A stretch of DNA of 64,000 nucleotides from Talinum fruticosum. Its lineage: Eukaryota; Streptophyta; Magnoliopsida; Caryophyllales; Talinaceae. The stretch lies in NCBI GenBank assembly GCA_021018815.1, contig JAITYX010000088.1:1488001-1552000 (forward strand), in the 5' to 3' direction. Both the position numbers and the translations under genes were made by a program. Shown piece by piece: positions 13,031-25,008 of this stretch; the first letter of the stretch is position 1; every line of letters begins with the position of its first letter. Below the pieces are notes generated by a model that was given only the letters and a program-made list of their open reading frames with translations, was not told the DNA's origin and did not search any database.

Positions 13031-14115
13031 TGCAAAATGAATTACGGTGTTAATTCCTCATTCTAAGTCAGTTTATTTCTTTGAGAATTATTTAAATAGA
13101 TCAAGTTGTTAAACTCTTATGTTCTATTCTTTTAACTTGATCATCCTAAGGATTGACTCGATGGAATTTGAGTATACTGAATATTAGACTCAGAAAATTC
13201 CATTTCTCTAGGCGTAAGATAATTAAGCATTTATTTGTTCTAATTTAATTACTATTTGTGCCTAATCTTGGACCAAAGTATTTTATACTTTGAGAACTAA
13301 TGTGGTTCACGTTTTTAGGTTATTCAAACAAGGCTAACTCTTTTTGAAATACAAAAGTAGCCGCCTTCTAGGTATCAATCATCAGCGAGACAAGCTTTAT
13401 CTACTTCGAACATGACTCGGACACCGTGTCGGGGTTGTCTATTTCCAAAGCTGGAAAACTCCAACGCTAGGCTTAACGGTTGTTTCCACCATAACTTTCG
13501 AGTCACCACCAAGTAATTGGAGCACCTTTTGGAGCCAATAGTCATTGTACAACATTCACATCCCAACGGATCTTTTCTAAGTGACTCGGAAGAGCCGTTA
13601 CAACGAGCGATGAAGACTTATGTTCAGAACCAAGACTCAACGGTCACTCTACTTGGTTGGATATAAATAGAATTCACCTCACATGACTAGAAGATTGCTT
13701 GAACATTATTACTGAACACATTTCTTGAGTTAAAGTTGTTCTCATTCTTTATTGAATCTTCTATTTACAACTCCCGATCTGTATTTAATATTTTCCGAGT
13801 TGTAAAAGTCTTGTAATAAGTCACATTCTTTTCTTAGGTTTTAAGTAAGATGTGAGACCCCGAAATTTCGGTGTTTGCTTACTAGTGAATGAGAATTTTT
13901 TCAAGTCGGAATTAGAAACCCGAGAGAACCGAAACCGAGCATGGGCTAGCTAAATTGGGCCTTGAGAAGCTAGGTGAGGCCCAATTAGAATAAAAAGGAA
14001 AGGAAATGAGAACTGAAGGTGGCCGACATTTGAGGGTTAGTGGCATTTGCTTGGCAAAGGAAGAAGCATAGAATTAGAGGGGTCCAATTGGAATTAGGCA
14101 ACAAGCCCATTAGGT

Positions 14116-14560
14116 GTGATTAGGAGAAGAGGAGAAAGAGTGAGGCCGAGGCTGAAGAAAAGAACGGGAGGAAGAGGAGCGAGAGGAAAACGAAAGAAGC
14201 GAGAGACGAGGGAAAACAAGAGGGAGCAGAACGCACGAGAGAGAGAAGGAGAGCGAGCGGGAGCGAGAGGAACGTCGGAAACCAGCAACCGGCGGGCACG
14301 ACAGGCCGAGGACAAGCGGCGGGCGAAGAAGAAAGTAAAGAGAGAGCGAAAGAAAGAACGAACGGGAAAGCGAGAGAGAAGCGGGGAAAGCGAAAGGGCG
14401 TAGGGAAGCGAGAGAGATAGAGAGGCCGGTGGCCGCCTGAGCAGCGAGGACGCCGCCGCCAGTGGGTGAAAGAAGGAGAGTCGAAGCGAGAGGAATCGAG
14501 GGCAAGAGAGCAACGAGGGCGGCAAAATGAGGAAGAAGAGGAAACAGAAATCAAAACCCA
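14116..14560 (+). repeat. Purine-rich, strand-asymmetric tract
   Basis: About 440 bp almost free of T on the plus strand, made of GAGAGCGAG, GAAGAAGA and CGAGAGAGA words. Long open frames on both strands here (Arg/Glu-rich on plus, Ser/Leu/Arg-rich on minus) are a by-product of composition. Confidence 0.6.
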
Positions 14561-15569
14561 AATCGAAACCCAATTCGAAACCTTCCAAAACCGAATTCTT
14601 AGAACCTCTAAGAATTTAAGGTGAGTAATCTGAATTCATCCTCGAAATAAAATGAATTAGGTGGACTGAACATGAATTCGAAGCATGAAATTGGAAACCC
14701 CAAGCTAATTGAAGAAGTTAGAAGCCTAAATTCACGACACTAGCAACTCACGAATCAAAGAGCATGTTGTGATTATGTGATAATTAGTTCTAAATTTGTG
14801 ATGTTTAAGTACTATTGAGCATGATTATTGAGAATTGGATGAGATTAGCTTGAGTAGAATTAGGGAGAAAAATCAAAAAGTTAATTTCATGATTCATGTG
14901 CAGATTTCTATGAATTAAGCATGTTGTCCGAATTTCTGTCAATTCATGTGTAGCCCGAATTTCCTAAAATTGTTACTGCAGCTTCCTGATAATTTATAAG
15001 AATTTCCTGTAAAATTTGGTATGCATTGGATGAGTAGATTGGGAGATATGCAATTTTATGTGAAAATGTCCTGTTTTGAGCAAAATCAGAACTAAATGTG
15101 TAACTGAATTAAGAACTGAGATTTAAGAAGCTATATGGCTAGATTAAAAGATATATATCGATTAAGGAAAGTTGTAGAACCATTAATTACTTATACGCGA
15201 TCATACGCGAGCATGAAAACGATCGGTTCATTGATGGAATCCTAATTGACATGTTTATGTGATTATGCATTTATTCCGAATTATATCAATTATAAATGAC
15301 ATAAGCATGCGTATGTGAAATGAATTGATTATACTTGAGTTAGAACTTGCTTATGTGAATTGCTTGTTTTGAAGTAGTTACGCATGAACGTGCTAAGCAT
15401 GAATTATATGAATTAAGTATTTCTTATGTATAAGTAATAAGAAGATAATAAGAAGATAAGAAACATAAAGAACTAAAGAAGGGAGAAAGGATTTTGTTAT
15501 TGATCTAAGACCCCACGAATTAAAGAACCCTCTGAAGCTATGGCCATAGAAGTGTCTGTCAACCCGAAG

Positions 15570-15720
15570 CCACGAATTATTTTGCTTCTACGAATTATTG
15601 ACAGTATGGGTCCTTCGGGGAAGGGAGGCTGCCTCGAGGCCACGAATTATTTTGCCTCGAGGCCACGAATTATATGCCTTCGTGAGCCGAGCTCACGAAT
15701 TATTTTGGCTCCAAGAACTG
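15570..15720 (+). repeat. Short interspersed repeat CACGAATTATTTTG in the solo LTR
   Basis: The word (C)ACGAATTATT(TTG) recurs at least five times (about 15571, 15589, 15640, 15663, 15695), several times next to CCTCGAGGC or GAGCTC palindromic words. It may be a U3 enhancer array or simple repeat growth. Confidence 0.55.
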
Positions 15721-17056
15721 GGTCTTTAGAGCGAGAACATAAATCTTCTTTCCATTAGAACTAAGAAGACTTAAAAGAATTACGATATGAAGAAACAAAT
15801 GATCGTGCATATCGAATAAGAAAGAAAGAACCAATGATTTATGAAATGCACGATTGAACTCAAGAAGAAGAATAAGAAGAAGATCGAATCCTATTTTCGT
15901 AAGAAATAATTGCGATAAAAACTAAGCTATGATTTACATGATGAATGATTCTATGACTTACTTGTGTAGAAATATGAATGAAGTATGTTGGATTGAATTC
16001 ATGAGTAAGTGATGTCATTATGTTTCTCGGCAAGTTGGTAAGTTTAGAATCTCGCATGTCTTAAGCATGTATGATTTGAATCGCATGTCATGAATGACTT
16101 ATGAACTTACGTGTGTTTGTTAATGAATTAATGTGCAAAGTGAAACCCGGGGTTGGGTTTGGATTATTCACTGGGCTAGTGAGCTCATGACCCCACCAAC
16201 ATTTCAGGTTCGAAGTACACTCGTAGGAGTTGCCTTCGGCTTTCGGAAATAGCATACGGATGGAAGATGCTTGGGCTTATTTCATGTTTTGTGTCTTGTT
16301 GTAAAGATATTTGTAAAGACCAGTTGTACATGAACTTAAGTTTTACCTATGAATGTAAAATCCCTATGTGAATACTCCGAGCGTGTGGCTCATTGAGTTG
16401 TGTTGTGTTTCTCCAAGCATGTGGCTCGTTGAGTTTAAGATTGTGTTTCGTGCGGGGTTAGGGCTTTAAGGCTATGGGTTTAGCTAGTTTACGGAGGAAA
16501 CTCTGCCAAAATTTCCAGAAAAACCTTCGAAAGCCTAGAATTACGCTTTCGCCAATCCAAGAAAGGGTTATTAACCCCAAGTTGAGATCTTAAGCAGCCT
16601 TAGGGGTTCCTCTCGGGAACCCCGGCATGTAATACTCCTAGGGTGGGTCTAGGGGTGTTATAAAAATCCCTTAACTGAGCTGTAAGGATTAACTCAACTC
16701 AATTGTCTACGATTGTAAAGGTTACCTCGGTTAGGAAGTACTAGATTAGATAAGGTAACTTCGAGTCTAGGAAAATATTGTAAGGAATTTTTATGGGAGC
16801 AATTCTAGTAGAGTAAGTCCTTGTATTTTGTGGATTCAAAATAGTGGATTTGACTTGGTGCTTGGATTAGCACTTGTCCAGTGGTTTTACGCCCTAGGAG
16901 GGTTTCCATGTAATTCTGTTTTGTCAATGTTTCTAAGTCCAATCTAGACTCAAAATCTGCAGTTTAGCTGGTCTATTGTAAAAATCGTTTAATTTCCTCC
17001 ATCACCCTATTCACCCCCGTCTAGGGTGACTTCGACTCTTCATGAGCAAACCTTCA

Positions 17057-17874
17057 CTGACTTCTTGCTTCAAGTTAAAATGAATTATAGCGTTAATTGT
17101 TTATCTTTGAGTCGGTTTATTCATGGCGAATTATTTGTTATATCAAGTTTATATATCCTGATATTCTTCACTCTCTAACTTGATCATTTATGGATTGACT
17201 CAAGATGGATTCTGAACCTAATGGATATTAAATTCGGAAAATTCAACTCTTTTAGGCCAAAGATAATTAAGCACTTAATTACTCGATTTAATTATTATAT
17301 GTGCCTAATCTTCGACCACGGTATTTTCATACATTGAGTACTAAAGCAATTTTCTTTTGTAGGTTGTTCATAGAAGCCTAATCTATTTTTTAAAATACAA
17401 AATCAACTGGTTTCTAGCCATTAAACACCAGCGAGACAGAAAATAACTACTTCTTGACATGGCTCACACACCATGTTAAGGTTGTTTGTTTCCAAAGCTG
17501 GAAACACTCCAACTTTGGGTGTAACGGTTGTTTCCACCATAATTGTCAATTACCACCAGATGATTGGACCATCCTTTAGAGCCAAAAGCCATTACACAAC
17601 GTTCACATCCCAATGGGTCTCTTTTGAGGGACTCGAAATAGCATTTATAATGGCTAGTGAAGATCAAAAGTCATCTCAACGGTCATTCCGCCTAGGTGCT
17701 TATAAATAGAACCCACTTTGCAAGACTTGAAGGTTGTCGAAATTATTATTGAACCTATTATTGGATTCATTCTTGCTTGAATCTTCAACTTACAACTCCA
17801 ACTTTATAGTTCTTACTCTACGAGTTGTAAAGAAAGTCTTGTAATCACTTACATTCTTTTCTTACTTTCTTTAT
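17057..17874 (+). repeat. Family A LTR3 fragment
   Basis: Starting with TTCAAGTTAAAATGAATTATAG, it is collinear with the middle of other family A LTRs (compare 13028-13850), including the TTTATTTCATGG-like, CATTGAGTACTAA and TATAAATAGAACCCAC blocks. It lacks the first roughly 400 bp and stops before the GTAAGGTCCC block, where LTR4 begins. Y (ending at 17056) and W (starting at 17875) both seem to have landed in this LTR. Confidence 0.65.
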
Positions 17875-18727
17875 TGAAGACTCGGACATTACATGTACAT
17901 CATTCTAAGTTCTATCAAAGAATCGGGCATATGGTTTCAACTCTCATAAGGTTTTGATTTCAAGTCATTCTATGTGCCTCGAAACATTTCGAGTGATATA
18001 GCATCTTTTACGAGTGTCACAGAATCTATTATATTCGCTTTTCATCCGCTTCTAACCGACTTAGAAAGCATATTCTTACATGCCTTTCTACACGGTGTTC
18101 TAAGTCACTCGGATAACACTCGGATATATTGCATGTTCAAACACTTGTTCTATTTTGCATAAATTCGAGATCTGACTTCGTGTTCCTAGAATGACCTTGA
18201 TAATTCATTCTTCTAAGTCAGCATATTTTGTTTGAATTTTGCTTTATTTAAATCAAGTCTGTCTACTATGTCATTCTTTATTTGACTTGATTTTCTCTTA
18301 GACTGTCTCAAATGGATTTTGAGTCTCATGGATATTAGACTCGGAAAATTCCATTCCTTTTACGACTCGAGATAATTATGCACTTAATTATCTTAATTCA
18401 TTTATCATCTTTGTCTAATCTTGGACCAAAGAATTTTATACTTTGAGAACCAAATTGATTTACTTTTGTTGGTTATTCAAACGAGGCTATCCTATTTTTA
18501 ATTACAAAAGTAGCCTAGGCTTCAAAACGTCAAATCACTCGCAGACAAGGCTTTTTCCACTTCGACCAAGGCCCGGACATTGTGTCGGGATTGTCTGTTT
18601 CCAAAGCTGTAAATCTGCAACACTAAGCTTAACAGTGGTTGCCACCATACTTTTCAAGACACCACCAGTGAATTGGGACTTCCAAAGGGGTTAAGAGCCG
18701 TTGCCCAACGTTTACACTTCAACGGAT

Positions 18728-18750
18728 ATTTTCCGAGTGACTCGGAAAAT
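18728..18750. promoter_or_regulatory. U3 palindrome in LTR4
   Basis: Perfect inverted repeat with 10-bp arms ATTTTCCGAG and CTCGGAAAAT around TGA. Related, less perfect copies lie at the same place in LTR1, LTR2, LTR5, LTR6 and LTR8, about 70-90 bp upstream of the TATA box. It contains TGACTC, a bZIP-type core; the role is inferred. Confidence 0.5.
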
Positions 18751-18817
18751 CCATTACAACGGTCACAAAGGACTTCCGGTTAGAAGATGGTCACAACAGC
18801 TAATCTGCTTGGTCATC

Positions 18818-18827
18818 TATAAATAGA
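18818..18827 (+). promoter_or_regulatory. TATA box of LTR4
   Basis: TATAAATAGA in the context TTGGTCATCTATAAATAG, conserved in LTR5 (25902) and LTR6 (34955). Confidence 0.65.
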
Positions 18828-19480
18828 AGCGAACTCTCAAGACTTGATGATTGTTGAACCAACTGTCAATACACGTACTTAAGCAAAAGTCTTTGTATTC
18901 ATACTCAATCTTCTACTTACAACTGCAACTCTGTATTTAATATTCTCTTAGTTGTAAGGTCTTGTAATCTTTTACAAACACTTATTCTTACCTACTGAGT
19001 AAGGTCCCTTGACTGAGCTGTAAGGGTTAACTCAGCTCAGTTGTCCCTAGCTGTAAAGGTTATCTCGGTTAGGAAGTACTAGATTAGATAAGGGAATTTT
19101 TGAGTCTAAGAAAAACTTCTAAGGAGTTGTCTAAGGGAGCTACTCTGGTTGAGTCATTCTACTGTATTTTGTGGATTCAAAATAGTGGATTTGACTTCAT
19201 GCTTGGATTAGCACGGTCCGTGGTTTTCACGCCCAGGAGGGTTTCCATGTAACTTCTCGGTTGATACTTTTACGAGTCCAATCTAGACTTAGACATATTT
19301 AAAGTTCTCGTCCAATCTGAATCTTCATCTTCCACTTAACTTTGAGTCGGTGATTTTCTGAGTTCATTCTTGACTCACATTCTTCTCGAGTCATATCTAG
19401 TGCTTAACTCGAGCGAATTTCCTCATCACCCTATTCACCCCCTCTAGGTTGACTTAGCTTCTCCGAGAGCAAATCTTCAA

Positions 19481-19493
19481 TTGGTATCGAGCC
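19481..19493 (+). other. Primer-binding site of element W
   Basis: TTGGTATCGAGCC begins 2 bp after the LTR. It matches the tRNA-iMet-type site TGGTATCAGAGCC except for one missing A, a difference shared with element V. Confidence 0.7.
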
Positions 19494-19538
19494 TACCCTT
19501 TCAAAAAGGATCTAACCATCCAAAGGTCTAAAGATCAA

Positions 19539-20580
19539 ATGGCTCGGAAAAACGGAGAGTTCTATAAGAAAGACAAGAAGGATAGAAAAGGTGAGCAATC
19601 TTCCCTTTCAAGGTTATCTTTGACTAAGAGCTTTGGTCTGTTTTGAATGTGGCAGTAAGGAACACATAGTCAAGGACTGTCCCAAAAGAAAGAGGGACAG
19701 AAGAAAGAAAAAGGCTATGATGGCCACATGGAGTGATGAAGATTCATCGGAAGACGGTGAAGACTCGAGATGACTCAAAATGTCCGATGGCACTCTCTAA
19801 CTCGGAAGCTGAGATAGAGTCGGATTCAGGTCACTCGAGACAGTGAGGAAACAAATCCTCGGGAGGTAATTGAATACTTTCTCAAGTTTTCCAAAGTTAA
19901 CTTAGCTAAGTATATTTTCACTTTGGAAGAAAAGTCCAATTCGACTCTTCTCTCTTTAAAGAACAACTTAAGACAATCAATTCGAGAGCATCTCTTTAAA
20001 AAATAAATTGGAAAAGCTGAGACTTACTCTAAGAGAACTTAAGACTAGTGCTCAATCCAATGAGACCGAGTCCGAGTTACTCGGAAGGGAAAATGAGCCA
20101 CTAAAGCAAAAGCTCAACGAGTCTCAAGATCTTGTTTTAAAGTTACTCAAGGTTAGAAAAACCTTAATATGCTCTTAGGGTCCCAATGTGTCCCCTTTAG
20201 AAAAGAAGGTCTTAGTTTTAACAAAGAGGAGGAATCCAATTCCTACTCGGAACATTTCAAAAAGGATTCGAGAACTGTGAAGTTCGGGAAGGCTGAGCAC
20301 GGTTGCATTCATAAGAATGAAAGGAGGACTGAGCCCAAACCAGCTTACAGGAGAAAGCCTTCTCCATCGGTTTATAAAAGAAAAGTTTCTCAAAAAAAGA
20401 GACACGAGACTCAGTTCTCTAAACGGAAGACTCGAGAATCGGACCAAACCCAAAGTCATTCAAATCTAGGTGTCGAAAAGTCTTCTTCCCTAGAAAAGGA
20501 CCACAGTAAAGGGTGTTACTTGGGTTTGTTAGAGGAAGTGAGAAGGGTTAGTTTGTTTCGACTTGCAGGAGACTCGAAAA
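19539..20580 (+). pseudogene. Gag of element W with internal deletion
   Basis: ATG at 19539 (MARKN...) corresponds to the gag start of element V, but after about 5 codons the text jumps to AGAGTTCTATAAGAAAGA, which lies about 770 bp further on in V. The capsid-like UBN2 part is therefore missing. An intact CCHC zinc knuckle (CFECGSKEHIVKDC) follows at 19639-19680, then a Lys-rich and acidic segment and a probable coiled-coil region with frameshifts. The Lys/Arg-rich end of gag lies in an open stretch from 20169. Gag packages the element RNA into cytoplasmic particles; this copy cannot. Confidence 0.65.
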
Positions 20581-20930
20581 AGAACAAAAGGGCATTGGTA
20601 CCTAGACAGTGGATGCTCACACCACATGTCGGGAGATTCAAGACTCTTTTCGAGTTAGAGGACTACAAAGGAGGAAAAGTCACGTTTGTGGATGACGGCA
20701 AAGGCAAGATAATTGGGATTGGCAAGATTGGCAAAGGAAGCAATCTGGTCAGCCCAGTATACCTTGTCAAAGGGTTAAAGTACAACTTGCTAAGCGTCTC
20801 TCAACTATGTGATAAAGGTAAAGAGGTAAGATTCACTCGGACCAATTGCTATATTTCGATGATGCTACCAAAGAGATCAAGCTCTCGGGTAAGAGATTAG
20901 GTAACACTTACAGTATTCCTCTTTCGGCCC
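20581..20930 (+). pseudogene. Aspartic protease of element W
   Basis: The protease active site LDSGCSHHMSGD is encoded at 20602-20637, with the DSG triplet at 20605-20613. It is in a different frame from the long open stretch 20169-20900, so a frameshift precedes it. Downstream are the family features GKGKIIGIGKIGKG and LVKGLKYNLLSVSQLCDKG, which end the copia protease domain. The enzyme matures the Gag-Pol polyprotein. Confidence 0.65.
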
Positions 20931-20954
20931 GAGTCGGAATTTATCATGTTTAAA

Positions 20955-21548
20955 AGCATCTGTTCATGATGATTCATGGGCATGGCATCGTAGACTAGGT
21001 CATGTTAGCATGCATACCATTAAGAAACTTGCATCCCATGGTTTAGTTAGAGGATTGCCTAATTATGCATTTAAGAAAGATAAAATTTGTGAAGCATGCA
21101 CAAAAGGGAAACAAGTCAAATCATCTTTCAAATCTCTGAAAATTGTTTCCACATCCAAAGTGCTTGAAATGTTGCATATGGATTTATGTGGTGAAATCCC
21201 TATCAAGAGTCTCGGAGGTAAATCATATGTGCTAGTTATTGTTGATGATTACTCATGATTTACCTGGGTGTGTTTTCTTAAGCATAAAATGAAGCCTTCA
21301 AAGAGTTCAGCAAGCTCTGCAGGAAAATCCAAGTTGAGTCTCGGACTCGAGATCCGAGAGAATTCGAATTGACCATGGAAGGGAGTTCGACTACTCGGAG
21401 TTTGCAGAGTTTTGTGATAAGAATGGCATCTCTCACAACTTCTCAGCACCAAGAACTCCTCAACAAAATGGAGTGGTGGAGAGAAAGAACATAACTCTCG
21501 AAGAAATAGCAAGGACTACGATGATTGAACACAATCTACCCTACTTAT
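20955..21548 (+). pseudogene. Integrase of element W, truncated
   Basis: A pre-integrase zinc finger of HHCC type is visible: WHRRLGHVSMH followed by CEACTKGKQ (20978-21115). The integrase core starts with MLHMDLCGE (21170-21190) and LVIVDDYS, where a TGA replaces the next codon. The second catalytic Asp lies in a T/IDHGREF-like context near 21371 and the catalytic Glu in NGVVERKN near 21468. Homology ends at about 21548, before the LPYYFWA segment, where unrelated DNA begins. Reverse transcriptase and RNase H are absent. Confidence 0.65.
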
Positions 21549-23387
21549 CTTAAATATGGCCTGTTTAAGTGGTGTATTAGAGTTTAATCTAGCTGAGTGA
21601 CGGTGTGTCTTATCCACTAAACTAGATTAGTGGCCCTAAATTTAGATCAAGTGGTGTGTCTTATCTTGATCTAGTTTAGCTCTATCTTTGTGTTATGTTA
21701 CAAGTTCCCCATCTCCCGATTTTAGCTCAACTTTCAGAAAGCTCTCCCCTCTTTTGATCCAAGTATGTTGAGTTGCTAATCCCCAAGTTTCATCCCCACC
21801 CAAGTTCTGTCATGTCCTTCACCTCAAATTCAAACAAAGTGGGTCTGTTTTGAGCTCCATGAATTGTAATCTAGTTTGCAAGCATTCCCTTTTGTGAACC
21901 AGATCTTGGATGATATTTTACATTCGCCCTCTTCTTTCCCAAGGTCTTAATTCCCTCCACACCAAAATCAAAGCCAAATTCCATCATAAATCGATCCTTA
22001 CCTTTCTTTGTGTCAAACCATTACCAAGAACACTCTAATTTGGCTCGGTTGAGTTTGTGCTTGTTTCCTCTTTTCCCAACCTCGTCTCTTGGTACATCAC
22101 TTTGTGACCTCAATTTATCAAATCCTTTTCGATTGTTTAGGAATCTTCTCTTCAATGGGTTGTTCTGTTTTTTTTTTTTTTTTTTGTGGAGGGGTGTTGG
22201 GTGCTAATATATCAAGTTTTAATGTCAAATATAAGTCATTTGTGAGAGGAGAAGGGTGGTTTAGTTCCGGGTCTTGAATGTCCGGTTGGACATTTTAAGT
22301 TTGTTTCTCCTAACGAAGATTGCTATTCTTGCTTTATATGAACAAAGCCTTCACTTGTGTAATAAGTCCGATGGTTTGTTTGATGCCTAACACCAGTAAT
22401 CCCTCGACTCCTTCTATTTAACTTATATGAAGTTATTACCTTCAATTATGTCTTATTTGGGATTATGCATGCATGTTTTAGGGAAGCATTGAAGTTATGA
22501 AGTTAAAGGAATCGATTAGATTTCAGGATCTTAAAACTCTTTCTATTTTGATTGCTACAGGTTTATATTTTTCTATATTTTTTTCCTTTATTGAAATTTT
22601 TAAAAATTTTTACAACTTCTTATATTTTGAAGTTGACTTCAATTGAATAAATATTACTATGTTTTACATGATATTCGCTTAAAAATTTCAAGTTTTTTGG
22701 CTTACACGAACTATTTTCTATCGAATTAGCAGGCATAATTATAAAATCATCTTGATAGACTTTGGTAATTATTTATCTTTTAGCTGAATTTCATTTTTTA
22801 TGGGAGGGTGGGGGAGAAGAGTTTGATGTTTGGTTATTTAATGTTAAATCAATCAACTAATTGTCATAAGGATGATTCCATCATAATAGTTCCAAATGTG
22901 TTAATGGCACAGGTACGAAGATGTAAACTACCTTTACTTGGCATCGACGAATAGACTAACCCAAAATAAATAAGGAGCAGAGCTTGATTGAGGTTATGTT
23001 ATTGTTTAATCGTCATTGTTTTCATCGTATTAGTGTATATCATTCTTATGTAGTATTTTTACTTTGAACCTTATTTCCACTATTTACTTTAGCATCAACT
23101 CTTATATTATTTATTGATCGTGGTTTTAAATTGTGTTGAATAGCATTTCTTTGATAAATAATTTATTTAGTTATACTTCTAAATTATCATATAGTTATTA
23201 AAAAATTAATATCAGGACAACGCACGAGGTCATAACTAGTACTAATAATACTATAAATATAAATGAGTACGGCGCGTTGACCATTGATCAAAACGACGAT
23301 GATGGTTGTGGTGGGCGATGATGATCAAAGGGGCCATTGGCTGCCTGAAGGATGGTGAAGAAGGGAAGCGGTGATGAAGCTGGCGTG

Positions 23388-23434
<47 letters not shown>

Positions 23435-25008
23435 ACCGAGTGGGATAGATGATAGTGATGACGATAAAAATGAAAAGAAAAAGAAAGAGAATCGATGATG
23501 ATGGTTATATGTGATAGAGAGATGTAACGAGAGATAGATAGGTATAGATGGACAGATAGATGCGGTCGGGCTGCATGAAGAAGCCGGGAAAGAGAAGGAA
23601 AGGTGAGGGAAGGGGTCCTTGTGATAATTGTAAAAAGGGCTTTTATTCTGAAATTAGAAGAGGAGTTGTAAGGGGATTAGGATTGCGGTTATTTATTGAT
23701 TATTCTCTTGTAAATAGGATTTTATAAATAAATTATTGTAAAATAAATATTTTATAATTCATTATTTTTGGACCGACTTTATATATTATTTTTGGACTGA
23801 CTTTATATATTATCTTGAACATTTGTCGGTAATTAAAATCCGGTTTTGACGCCTTTTCTTCTCTTTTCTACTTTATTAGACAACTACCTAAAAATAAATA
23901 AAATAAATCAATAGATAAAATAAACTATATAATATAATATAAATAACGACCAAAAATACAAAAAAAACTTTTGATGTCCTCGTGCAAATAAATAAAAAAC
24001 TCGACCTAAAATTACACTTTCTTATAAAGATGCACATAAGACATAAAATATACACTTGCTTCAAAAACAATTTGATTAAAAAGTATTTAGTCTTTTCCCT
24101 TTAAGAGAAAAATGAAACATTCAATTGTCATCAGAGAGTTCACTCATTAGCCTCATAACAAAATTTGTAGTGGTTTATTTTGCAACGGGGCCAAAAATTT
24201 ATTAGCTTATCATACGGTTATAAATTAAACCGTTACTTAGGTTTATAATTAACAATATAGTACAAGAAAAGAGATCGAATCCACAAGGAAAGATATAATA
24301 ATATGTAAGTTTTAATCTAATAAAATTTACTATTTTTAAAATCAAAACGGAAAATATAACTCATAAATTAATAACCCAAAATCACAAAAAGTATCTAACA
24401 AATAAAATAAAACAATATATACAGAATACAAAAATTTTAACAATCCAGAAATATTTTTTTTTAATTTTAAAATAATTAAAACAGAAAACTAAAATAATAA
24501 AATAAATAGAATCTAAAACATAAAATTAAATAAGTAAAAATATCCTCTAAATTAAATACAAAAATAGATAATAAAATCAACCAGAATATTAATATTAACT
24601 TTTAGACCTAAATAAGTCCTAGAAACACAAAATCAAAATTAAAAACCTAATTTACACATTTAATAAACAAAAAATCTGCAGTAATTAAATTAAAGAATTA
24701 AATCTGAAAAATTATCAAATTAGTTCTAAAATTTCTGATATTTAATCACAACAAACTACGACTCTATCTAAAAGCTAAAAACATATAAAGCACAAACATT
24801 ACTAAAAGAAACTATTTTAAACCTAATTTCTAACCATCCGATTGAAAATAAAAAAATTGATAGAAAAATAATATAAAAATTAAAATATATAAAGACTCAA
24901 AATTAATTACAACCAGATACTCGGTTGTATTCTAGTCGATTCATTGCACACATTAGTGTGTTCATTACCTTGAAGTTCTTTTTGTATTTCTCATTCTCTT
25001 CAACACTA
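21549..25008. other. Unassigned 3.5-kb stretch, partly very AT-rich
   Basis: No gene or known element recognised. Sub-parts: 21565-21700 has GGTGTGTCTTATC repeated next to CTAAACTAGATTAG-like inverted words; 22164-22185 is a T run; 23200-23240 ends in CTAGT after an ACAACGCACGAGG word; 23390-23430 is a GA repeat; 24170-24960 is strongly A/T-rich with GAGATCGAATCCACAAGGAA near 24271, a phrase seen in many plant repeats. It separates the integrase of W from LTR5 of V. Confidence 0.4.
23394..23428 (+). repeat. GA microsatellite
   Basis: Uninterrupted (GA)n of about 17 units inside the unassigned stretch. Confidence 0.85.

Larger units (their letters stand above)
13852..16660 (+). mobile_element. 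Solo LTR of a Ty3/gypsy-type element in LTR2
   Basis: A 2.8-kb block begins TGTGAGACCCCGAAATTTCGG and ends GGTCTAGGGGTGTTA. It contains no gag or pol and interrupts LTR2 exactly within AGTAAGA/TCCC. Flanks TAAGA on the left and TAAAA on the right look like a decayed 5-bp duplication. TGTGAGACCCC or TGTAACACCCC starts and lengths of 2-4 kb are typical of Tekay/Del-type chromoviral LTRs, from memory. Orientation is assumed from the TGT start. Confidence 0.6.
12598..17056 (+). repeat. Family A LTR2 (3' LTR of element Y), interrupted
   Basis: It begins TAAAGACTCATG (TG mutated to TA) after the purine tract and ends GCAAACCTTCA at 17056. A foreign solo LTR sits at 13852-16660, splitting the sequence AGTAAGA/TCCC that is continuous in LTR5. 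The left portion has an internal partial duplication. The right portion (16661-17056) carries the usual GTTACCTCGGTTAGGAAGTA and TTCACCCCC blocks. Confidence 0.8.
17875..19479 (+). repeat. Family A LTR4 (5' LTR of element W)
   Basis: Begins TGAAGACTCGGACATT and ends GAGCAAATCTTCA, followed directly by a primer-binding site. At 1605 bp it is longer than LTR5/6 and belongs to the same subtype as LTR8 and LTR9 (shared GAATCGGG...TTTTGATT start region). Confidence 0.85.

Noticed and set aside
14094..14588. Overlapping open frames of 95-164 codons on both strands
   Set aside because: They come from the purine-only composition; sequences are low-complexity Arg/Glu or Ser/Leu and match no family.
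20175..20459. 94-codon minus-strand frame opposite gag of W
   Set aside because: The sense strand carries conserved gag text; the antisense frame is interrupted in V and U.
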